Of a stretch of 57,170 nucleotides of DNA, positions 41,741 to 49,044 are shown one piece after another. The position numbers and the translations under genes were made by a program. The notes beneath the pieces were generated by a model. That model made no database searches, had not been told where the DNA came from, and saw nothing but the letters and a program-made list of their open reading frames with translations. The stretch is from assembly GCA_025210525.1 (NCBI GenBank), contig JAOARP010000037.1:1-57170 (forward strand), given 5' to 3'. This DNA comes from Marinisporobacter sp. (lineage in GTDB: Bacteria; Bacillota; Clostridia; Peptostreptococcales; Thermotaleaceae). The stretch's first letter is position 1; every line of letters starts with the position of its first letter.

Positions 41741-42760
41741 ATGAAAGAGCAACTAAAAAACATACAAAATGTTGCAGAGGGTGCAATAAAAGAAGCACAG
41801 TCTATGCAAGAGCTAGAACAAATTAGAATAAAATATTTAGGAAAAAAAGGGGAACTTACTGCTGTTTTAAGAGGGATGAAGGATTTATCTAATGAAGAAA
41901 GACCTGTAGTAGGGAAAATTGCTAATGAAGTAAGAGCAGCTATTGAAGGTGCTCTAGATGCAGAAAAAAATGAGATGAAGCAAAAAGAAAAAAATCTAAG
42001 ATTAATGAATGAGACTATTGATGTAACTATGCCAGGAAAGGCTAAAGATTTAGGACGTAAGCATCCTCTTACAATGGTTTTAGATGAAATAAAAGATATC
42101 TTTATGGGGATGGGCTTTAAGATTGCTGAAGGACCAGAGGTTGATACAGTATATCACAATTTTGATGCACTCAATGCACCAAAGAACCATCCATCTAGAG
42201 ATTTAACAGATACTTTCTATATTACAGATGATTTATTGCTTAGAACACAAACTTCAACTGTACAAATTAGAACCATGAAAAAAAGCAAGCCTCCTATTAA
42301 GATTATTTCTCCAGGAAGATGCTTTAGATCTGATGAATTAGATGCAACCCATTCACCCATGTTTCATCAGATAGAAGGTTTAGTAGTAGATAAAAACATT
42401 ACTATGGCTGATTTAAAAGGAACATTAGATTTATTTGCAAAGCAGCTATTTGGAATAGGAACAAAGACAAAGTTTAGACCTCATCATTTCCCATTTACAG
42501 AGCCAAGTGCAGAAGTAGACGTTACTTGTTTTAAATGTAATGGTGAAGGTTGCCGTGTATGTAAAGGAAGCGGCTGGATCGAAATTCTAGGATGCGGTAT
42601 GGTACATCCAAATGTTTTAAAGGAATGCGGCATTGATCCAGAAGAATATAGTGGATTTGCCTTTGGTATGGGTCTTGATAGAATAACTATGTTAAAATAT
42701 GGAATAGATGATATTAGATTACTTTTTGAAAATGATATGCGTTTTATTAATCAGTTCTAA
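41741..42760 (+). CDS. pheS: Phenylalanine--tRNA ligase alpha subunit
   Basis: A 339-residue subunit carrying the class II catalytic core. An N-terminal coiled coil (about 1-95) binds tRNA. Motif 2 is in the [23 protein letters not shown] region (about 192-214) and motif 3 in [16 protein letters not shown] near 307-322. The cysteine-bearing segment [17 protein letters not shown] (about 266-282) is a zinc-ribbon-like insertion seen in a subset of PheS. AAGGAG precedes the ATG. It is 23 bases before pheT and controlled by the T-box. Confidence 0.97.
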   Translation: MKEQLKNIQNVAEGAIKEAQSMQELEQIRIKYLGKKGELTAVLRGMKDLSNEERPVVGKIANEVRAAIEGALDAEKNEMKQKEKNLRLMNETIDVTMPGKAKDLGRKHPLTMVLDEIKDIFMGMGFKIAEGPEVDTVYHNFDALNAPKNHPSRDLTDTFYITDDLLLRTQTSTVQIRTMKKSKPPIKIISPGRCFRSDELDATHSPMFHQIEGLVVDKNITMADLKGTLDLFAKQLFGIGTKTKFRPHHFPFTEPSAEVDVTCFKCNGEGCRVCKGSGWIEILGCGMVHPNVLKECGIDPEEYSGFAFGMGLDRITMLKYGIDDIRLLFENDMRFINQF

Positions 42761-42783
42761 AGAAAAAGATAGGAGGAAAAGTT

Positions 42784-45180
42784 ATGTTCGTACCAGTAGA
42801 ATGGTTAAAACAATATGTAGATATTGAAAATATAGAAATTAATGAATTAAGAGATGCTCTTATTATGTCTGGTTCTAATATAGAGACAGTAGAGCATTTA
42901 GGAGAAAGAGTAAACAAAATCGTTGTAGGAAAAATTTTAGAAATCGAAAAGCACCCAGATGCACAAAAATTAGTAGTAACACAAGTAGATGTGGGAGAAG
43001 AAACTATCCAAATCGTTACAGGAGCAAATAATATAGAGGTAGGTCAATATATTCCAGTGATTTTAAATGGAGGAAGACTTCCAGATGGAACAAAAATAAA
43101 AAGAGGAAAGCTTCGTGGAATCGTATCTAATGGAATGATGTGTTCTGGAGAAGAATTAGGTATTGAAGATAAGGTATTACCAATACATCAAAATAAAGAT
43201 GGTATTTACATATTAGATCAGGAATATCCACTAGGAATGGATATTAAAGACGTATTTGGACTGAATGATCATATTATAGAATTTGAAATTACACCAAATA
43301 GACCAGATTGTCTTAGTATGCTAGGAATGGCAAGGGAAGCATCAGCAACTTTTAATGTTCCTTTAAAAGAGCTAAAAATCAATGCAGCAGAAGAAGTAGA
43401 TACTATAGAGCATTATGCAGCTGTAGAGATAGAAGATGAGACCCTTTGTAATCGATGTGTAGCTAGAGTTATTAAAGATGTAGAAATAAAGCCATCTCCA
43501 CAATGGATGCAAAATAGATTGATGAAAGCTGGCATGAGACCTATTAACAATATAGTAGATATAACAAATTATGTAATGCTTGAATTAGGTCAACCCCTTC
43601 ATGCTTATGATTTAAGTACATTAGAAGGAAATAAAATCGTTATAAAGAGAGCAAAAGATGGAGAAACATTTATCACTCTTGATGAAGCAGAAAGAAAATT
43701 AGACAGTAGCATGCTTATGATTGAAGATGGTAAAAAATATGTGGGTATAGCTGGTGTTATGGGAGGACTTAACTCAGAAATTACAGAGAGTACAAAGACT
43801 ATTTTACTTGAAGCTGCAAACTTTAGTGCAGATTCTGTGAGAGCTACCTCTAAGAAATTAGGATTAAGAACAGAAGCATCTGCAAGATTTGAAAAAGGAA
43901 TTGACCCAAATACATCAATTATTGCTGCTAATAGAGTATGTGAGTTAGTAGAAGAATTAAAGATTGGTAAAGTTGTAAAAGGTGTTATCGACATTTATCC
44001 AAATAAAAGAGAAGCAAGTATAATAGAAGTAAGACCTAAGCGAATGAACGATTTATTAGGTACTAATTTATCGCATGAAGAGATGATCAGTATTCTAGAA
44101 AGATTAGGCATGAAAGTAGATGTGAAGGAAGAAAAGTTCTTAGTTACAGTACCTACTTTTAGATTAGATATTACCCAGGAAATAGATTTCGTAGAAGAGA
44201 TCGCAAGAATCTATGGATTTAACAATCTTGGAATGACCCTTCCAAAGGGAAATACTCAAGGGGCTATGACAAATGGTCAAATTATTGAAGGGTTAGCTAA
44301 GAACGCATTAAATGCAGCAGGATTAAATGAAATTACAACTTATTCTTTTGTAAGCCCTAGAACTTTTGATTTACTATGTATAAAAGAAGAAAGTTTCATG
44401 AGAAGAGTTGTAAAATTGATCAACCCTCTAGGAGAAGAAACAAGTGTTATGAGAACTACTCTAATGGGGAATATGCTAGAGGTATTAGCTAGAAACTATA
44501 ATCGTAATGTGGAAGAAGCTAAGGCATTTGAATTAGGAAATACATTTATTCCAAAGAGTATTCCTGTTGAAAGTCTGCCAATAGAGAAAAAAGTATTGAC
44601 CCTTGGAATGTATGGAAAAGAAATAGACTTTTATAGTTTAAAAGGAACTATAGAAAGATTATTTGAAAGACTTGGTATAAAGGGATATGAGTATACTCCA
44701 GAGAAAAATCATAGCTCTTTCCATCCAGGAAGATGTGCAAGTATTACTTATGGTAATCATACATTAGGTGTAATGGGTGAAATTCATCCAGACGTAATGG
44801 AAAATTACAATATTGATACACGTGTATATGTAGCAGAAATAGATTTCAATATTATTTATCAAATTACAAGACTAGACCGATTATATGAACAACTTCCTAA
44901 ATATCCTGCTATGACAAGAGATATGGCATTAGTTGTAAAAGATGAAGTGTATGTAAAACAAATCGAAGATATAGCAAAAGAAAATGGCGGAAAAATATTA
45001 GAAAGCATTAAACTGTTTGATGTGTATAAGGGTAAGCAAATCGAAGAAGGTCATAAGAGTATAGCTTATTCTTTAACTTACAGAGCGAAGGATAGAACAC
45101 TTACAGATGAAGAAGTAACAAAGGTACATGAAAAAATAGTAAAAGAATTGGAAGAAAAATTGAGTGCAGCTTTAAGATAA
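42784..45180 (+). CDS. pheT: Phenylalanine--tRNA ligase beta subunit
   Basis: A 798-residue subunit. The N-terminal EMAP/tRNA-binding domain spans about 40-150 (EKHPDAQKLVVTQVDVG and MCSGEELG), and the B3/B4 editing domain about 215-390 includes INNIVDITNYVM and HAYD. The B5 domain (about 405-475) and the inactive catalytic-like region come before the C-terminal FDX-ACB domain (about 705-798), which binds tRNA. Length is standard. AGGAGG lies before the ATG. It is followed by a strong terminator. Confidence 0.97.
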   Translation: MFVPVEWLKQYVDIENIEINELRDALIMSGSNIETVEHLGERVNKIVVGKILEIEKHPDAQKLVVTQVDVGEETIQIVTGANNIEVGQYIPVILNGGRLPDGTKIKRGKLRGIVSNGMMCSGEELGIEDKVLPIHQNKDGIYILDQEYPLGMDIKDVFGLNDHIIEFEITPNRPDCLSMLGMAREASATFNVPLKELKINAAEEVDTIEHYAAVEIEDETLCNRCVARVIKDVEIKPSPQWMQNRLMKAGMRPINNIVDITNYVMLELGQPLHAYDLSTLEGNKIVIKRAKDGETFITLDEAERKLDSSMLMIEDGKKYVGIAGVMGGLNSEITESTKTILLEAANFSADSVRATSKKLGLRTEASARFEKGIDPNTSIIAANRVCELVEELKIGKVVKGVIDIYPNKREASIIEVRPKRMNDLLGTNLSHEEMISILERLGMKVDVKEEKFLVTVPTFRLDITQEIDFVEEIARIYGFNNLGMTLPKGNTQGAMTNGQIIEGLAKNALNAAGLNEITTYSFVSPRTFDLLCIKEESFMRRVVKLINPLGEETSVMRTTLMGNMLEVLARNYNRNVEEAKAFELGNTFIPKSIPVESLPIEKKVLTLGMYGKEIDFYSLKGTIERLFERLGIKGYEYTPEKNHSSFHPGRCASITYGNHTLGVMGEIHPDVMENYNIDTRVYVAEIDFNIIYQITRLDRLYEQLPKYPAMTRDMALVVKDEVYVKQIEDIAKENGGKILESIKLFDVYKGKQIEEGHKSIAYSLTYRAKDRTLTDEEVTKVHEKIVKELEEKLSAALR

Positions 45181-45191
45181 TAAAAAGATAT

Positions 45192-45232
45192 AAAAAAGGT
45201 AGAATCACTTTTAAGTGGTTCTACCTTTTTTT
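45192..45232 (+). terminator. Terminator of pheST
   Basis: AAGGTAGAATCACTT pairs with AAGTGGTTCTACCTT (one T-G pair) around a tiny loop, followed by TTTTT. Confidence 0.93.
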
Positions 45233-45295
45233 GTAAAAAACTTTGCAAGGAATAGTATTTTATAAAGATTTATTATAGAGGAACATGTTGAATAA

Positions 45296-45318
45296 CTTAT
45301 TAATAATATATTAATAAG
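45296..45318. promoter_or_regulatory. Perfect 10-bp inverted repeat upstream of the cytidylyltransferase-RraA gene
   Basis: CTTATTAATA and TATTAATAAG are exact inverted repeats separated by ATA, 19 bases before the start at 45338. It could be an operator; no regulator gene is adjacent. AT-only composition leaves chance as a possibility. Confidence 0.4.
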
Positions 45319-45337
45319 GATAGAAGGGAGGCGTGTT

Positions 45338-46633
45338 ATGAAGGTTGTGGCATTTTTACCTGTTAAAGGAAATAGTAGGAGAATAGAAAATAAAAATAGT
45401 AAACTTCTTGATGGAAAACCGTTGTTTTTACACACACTAGAAAAGCTTGTTCAGTATGACTTTATAGATGAGGTATATTTAGATTCAGAATCATCTATGA
45501 TTTTTGATTTAGCATCCAATATAGATTGTAAACTTTTAAAAAGAGATGTAGCTTTAGCCAGTAATAAAACAGATGGTCATGCATTATTTTTTAATGAAGT
45601 GTCAAAGGTAGATGCAGATATTTACGTGCAAATATTGTGTACGAGTCCTTTTATAAAGAAAGAAACTATTGAAAAAGGAATTAATATCTTAAAGAATCAT
45701 GATGAATACGATTCAGTAGTATTAATAAAAAAAGATAAACAGTATTTATGGAAGGATCATCAACCCCTATACAATAAAAAGCATATCCCAAATAGCATAG
45801 ATTTGCCAGATACTATTGTTGAAACAATGGGGCTATATATAGTCAAAAAAAAAGTTGCTCATGAAAAAAGAATGCGATATGGAGAGAAGGTATATCTATT
45901 AGAAGCAGATCCTGTTGAAGCAATAGATATTAATTATTCAAAGGATTTTGAACTTGCAGCATATATAGCAGCGGGAATGAGAGAAAAGAATACAAAATTA
46001 TTTAAAAATTTAGCACAAGCATTAAGTAGCCCTATATTATCAGACATATTAGATGATTTGAATATAAAAAGTGTTATTAAGGGACTAAGGTTAAATATAG
46101 AAAATAAAAAGATATTAGGAAGAGCCAAAACCATAAAGCTACGAAAATTAAAGGATAAAGAAGACTACAAAGGGATTTATGATGCGTTGTATTCTTATGA
46201 GACAATTGTTCCGAATGATATTATTCTTGTGGAAAATGAATGCTCAGAATATGCTTATTTTGGAGATTTAAATGCAAATTTAGCTATTAAAGCAGGAGCC
46301 ATAGGTGCCATCATAGGAGGAAAAACGAGGGATTATAGAAATGTAAAAGCTTTAGATTTTCCTGTTTTTTCCTATGGACAAAATTGTAAAGATGTGAGAA
46401 AAAGAGCTACCCTTGAGAGTATCAATAAAAAAATAACCATAGAAGGGGTAGAAATTTTACCTGGAGATTTGGTTTTTGGAGATATAGATGGTGTTGTGGT
46501 AATTCCTAAGAAGTATGAAGAAAATATTCTAAAAAAGGCATTGGAAACTCTTAGAAAAGAAAAAGATGTTTTATTAAATACTCTTTTAGATCAAACACCT
46601 ATTGAAATTTTAGAAAGGATAGGAGAATTTTAA
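45338..46633 (+). CDS. Cytidylyltransferase fused to an RraA-like (HMG/CHA aldolase superfamily) domain
   Basis: A 431-residue two-domain protein. Residues 1-225 match the CMP-sugar synthetase fold (NeuA/KdsB-like): VKGNSRRIENKNSKLL at 9-24 is the NTP-binding loop, LCTSPFIK near 100 and VETMGLYIV near 161 follow. Residues 230-431 form an RraA-like domain (LSSPILSDILDD start, and GGKTRDYRNVK with Arg331-Asp332 and DxFPVFS). The RD pair and Asp310 match the metal/substrate site of HMG/CHA aldolases and oxaloacetate decarboxylases. It precedes kdsA-kdsD-kdsC, so activating Kdo or a Kdo-like sugar with CTP is the likely role. The second domain's role is unknown. ATG with AGGGAGG upstream. Confidence 0.82.
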   Translation: MKVVAFLPVKGNSRRIENKNSKLLDGKPLFLHTLEKLVQYDFIDEVYLDSESSMIFDLASNIDCKLLKRDVALASNKTDGHALFFNEVSKVDADIYVQILCTSPFIKKETIEKGINILKNHDEYDSVVLIKKDKQYLWKDHQPLYNKKHIPNSIDLPDTIVETMGLYIVKKKVAHEKRMRYGEKVYLLEADPVEAIDINYSKDFELAAYIAAGMREKNTKLFKNLAQALSSPILSDILDDLNIKSVIKGLRLNIENKKILGRAKTIKLRKLKDKEDYKGIYDALYSYETIVPNDIILVENECSEYAYFGDLNANLAIKAGAIGAIIGGKTRDYRNVKALDFPVFSYGQNCKDVRKRATLESINKKITIEGVEILPGDLVFGDIDGVVVIPKKYEENILKKALETLRKEKDVLLNTLLDQTPIEILERIGEF

Positions 46634-46714
46634 TTATAGATAAACAAGTTAAAGATGGAATTTTAAAAGGGTTCGTCAGTATGTGAAAAATAATAGAAGA
46701 AGGTGCTAAAAGGA

Positions 46715-47545
46715 ATGGATAAAGAAATCTATGTTGATGATATTAAAATCAGTAACAAAGATCAGTTGATACTCATGGCAGGACCTTGTGTCATTGAATC
46801 AGAAGGACTTATTATGAAAACGGCTGAGAAAATAAAGGAAATTACTGCTAGACTCAATATTCCTTATATATTCAAAGCTTCCTTTGACAAGGCAAATAGA
46901 ACATCTATTGATGGGTATAGAGGATTAGGGATGAAAAAAGGTCTTAAGATATTAAAAAAAGTAAAGCAGGAATTGGATATACCTGTGATTACAGATATTC
47001 ATTTACCCAAACAAGCAAATATTGTAGCAGAAGTAGCTGATATATTACAAATACCAGCTTTTTTATGTCGACAAACAGATTTACTTGTTGCAGCAGGAAA
47101 AACAAATAAAGTTGTAAATATAAAAAAAGGTCAGTTTTTAGCTCCGTGGGATATGAAAAATGTAGTAAAAAAGGTGATAAAAACAGGAAATCATCAGGTA
47201 TTACTATGTGAAAGAGGTACCAGCTTTGGATATAACAACTTGGTAGTAGACATGACAGGGATGATAGAAATGAAAAAGAGTGGATATCCTGTAATATTTG
47301 ATGCGACCCATAGTGTTCAAAAACCTGGAGGAAAAGGTTCAGAAACGGGAGGAAATAGAACTTATGTGAAAGATTTGGCTAAAGCTGGAATAGCGCTAGG
47401 GATAGCAGGATTATTTATGGAGGTGCATCCTGATCCAGATCATGCACTTTCTGATGGACCGAATATGGTTTTTTTGGATGACTTAGAAAATATTTTAAAG
47501 AGCGTGAAAGAGATAGATGATTGTGTGAAAAGGGAGTTTTTTTAA
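46715..47545 (+). CDS. kdsA: 3-deoxy-8-phosphooctulonate (Kdo-8-P) synthase
   Basis: KdsA condenses phosphoenolpyruvate with arabinose-5-phosphate to Kdo-8-phosphate. The 276-residue protein has MAGPCVIES near 23-31 (with the metal-ligand Cys of the metal-dependent class), FKASFDKANRTS near 51, the TDIHLP and FLCRQTDLL segments, the CERGTSFGYNNLVVDM region (about 166-181) and EVHPDPDHALSDGPN near 238. The ATG at 46715 is preferred, with GAAGG about 10 bases upstream; an in-frame GTG at 46703 would add four residues. KdsA is typical of Gram-negative lipopolysaccharide synthesis, so its presence in a clostridium is notable. It overlaps kdsD by one base at TAATG. Confidence 0.92.
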   Translation: MDKEIYVDDIKISNKDQLILMAGPCVIESEGLIMKTAEKIKEITARLNIPYIFKASFDKANRTSIDGYRGLGMKKGLKILKKVKQELDIPVITDIHLPKQANIVAEVADILQIPAFLCRQTDLLVAAGKTNKVVNIKKGQFLAPWDMKNVVKKVIKTGNHQVLLCERGTSFGYNNLVVDMTGMIEMKKSGYPVIFDATHSVQKPGGKGSETGGNRTYVKDLAKAGIALGIAGLFMEVHPDPDHALSDGPNMVFLDDLENILKSVKEIDDCVKREFF

Positions 47546-48531
47546 TGCTAGAAATTATTCATGAAGCAAAAAAAGTATTTGAAACAGAAATTCAGTCTCT
47601 AAATAAAGTTAAGTATGAGCTAGGAGAAGAGTTTATAGCTTTAGTAAATGAAGTTTTAAAAATAGAAGGAAGAGTAATTTTGACAGGAATGGGTAAATCA
47701 GGACATATTGCTAGAAAAATTTCAGCCACTCTCTCTAGCTTAGGAGTGCCTTCTTATTTTCTGCATCCAGCAGAAGCAGCACACGGAGATTTAGGCATGA
47801 TTACAAAGGAGGATATTGTACTTACTATGAGCAATAGTGGAGAAACAGATGAGATTATCCAACTGATTCCATCTATAAAGCAAATAGGAAGTAGATTAGT
47901 AAGTATTACATGTAATGAAAATTCTACGTTAGAGAAACATTCTGATTTGAAAATCCATTTAAAAATCATACAAGAAGCAAGCCCAGAGCAATTAGCACCT
48001 ACAACGAGTACAACGGCTATGCTAGTATTTGGAGATGCTTTAGCCGTTGTATTATCTAAGCTTATTGGCTTTAAATCTGAAAAATTTGCAATTTTTCATC
48101 CGAAAGGGGCTTTAGGAAAAAGACTGCTAATAAAGGTTTGTGATTTAATGCATAAAGGCGAAGAAAACCCTACAGTATTTAAAGATGCAGCATTAAAGGA
48201 TGCTATTTTAGTTATGAGTGAAAAAGGACTTGGTGGAGTAAGTATAGTAAATAAAGATTTTAGATTGATAGGTTTAATAACAGATGGAGATTTAAGAAGG
48301 ATTTTAGAAAAACATGATCATATTGCAGGATTAAAAGTAAAAGATTTTATGAATCAAAAACCTGTTACTGTAAGAGAAAATACGTTAGCAGTAGATGCAC
48401 TAAAATTAATGGAAAATAGAGAAAAGCCTATTGCTTTATTGTTGGTGGTAGATCAAAAAAATAAATTGTTAGGAACTATTCGACTGGTTGATATTGTTAA
48501 GAAAGGAATCATAAAAAAATATGATGCGTGA
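47545..48531 (+). CDS. kdsD: Arabinose-5-phosphate isomerase (KdsD/KpsF family)
   Basis: A 328-residue protein with an N-terminal SIS sugar-isomerase domain (about 20-175) and a C-terminal CBS pair (about 210-325). It interconverts ribulose-5-phosphate and arabinose-5-phosphate, the KdsA substrate. LTGMGKSGHIARKISATLSS near 49 and HPAEAAHGDLG near 80 contain the phosphate-binding and catalytic residues, and TMSNSGETDEI near 97 is conserved. The ATG at 47545 shares a base with the kdsA stop and has AGGGAG 9 bases upstream. It overlaps kdsC by 11 bases. Confidence 0.94.
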   Translation: MLEIIHEAKKVFETEIQSLNKVKYELGEEFIALVNEVLKIEGRVILTGMGKSGHIARKISATLSSLGVPSYFLHPAEAAHGDLGMITKEDIVLTMSNSGETDEIIQLIPSIKQIGSRLVSITCNENSTLEKHSDLKIHLKIIQEASPEQLAPTTSTTAMLVFGDALAVVLSKLIGFKSEKFAIFHPKGALGKRLLIKVCDLMHKGEENPTVFKDAALKDAILVMSEKGLGGVSIVNKDFRLIGLITDGDLRRILEKHDHIAGLKVKDFMNQKPVTVRENTLAVDALKLMENREKPIALLLVVDQKNKLLGTIRLVDIVKKGIIKKYDA

Positions 48532-49018
48532 ACAATTGAAAGAGAAATTTTCAAAAATAAAACTTTTCATTATGGATGTAGATGGCACATTAACAGATGG
48601 AAAAATATATCTAACCCATGAGGGGCAAGAGATGAAAGCTTTTCATGTAAAGGATGGCATGGGAATTAAAATACTTCAAAAGCATGGAATCCTTCCTGTG
48701 GTCATTACAGGTAGAACTTCAAATATTGTAAATATTAGAGCCAAGGAATTAAATATATCTGAAATATATCAAGGAGTAAGAATCAAACTAGAAATTTATA
48801 AAGAATTAAAAGAAAAGTATCATTTAAAGGATGAAAATATTGCCTATATAGGTGATGACCTCAATGATTTAGAGATAATGAAGCAGGTAGGTGTAAAATT
48901 TGCAGTGGGGGATGCCATAGAGGAAATAAAAGAAATAGCAGACTATGTTACAAATGCAAAGGGAGGAGAAGGAGCCGTAAGAGAAGCTATAGAATGGATG
49001 ATAAAAAATTATGGATAG
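48521..49018 (+). CDS. kdsC: 3-deoxy-D-manno-octulosonate 8-phosphate phosphatase (KdsC-type HAD)
   Basis: A 165-residue HAD phosphatase of the KdsC class, small and without a cap domain, normally a tetramer. DVDGTLTDG at residues 19-27 holds the nucleophile and general acid Asp, VITGRTS near 61 is motif II, and GDDLNDL near 111 is motif IV. It releases phosphate from Kdo-8-P. It overlaps the kdsD end by 11 bases, and the next gene starts 26 bases after its stop. The order kdsA-kdsD-kdsC is a complete route to free Kdo. Confidence 0.93.
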   Translation: MMREQLKEKFSKIKLFIMDVDGTLTDGKIYLTHEGQEMKAFHVKDGMGIKILQKHGILPVVITGRTSNIVNIRAKELNISEIYQGVRIKLEIYKELKEKYHLKDENIAYIGDDLNDLEIMKQVGVKFAVGDAIEEIKEIADYVTNAKGGEGAVREAIEWMIKNYG

Positions 49019-49044
49019 CTAGGTTTTTAGAGGGAGAGAAAAAA

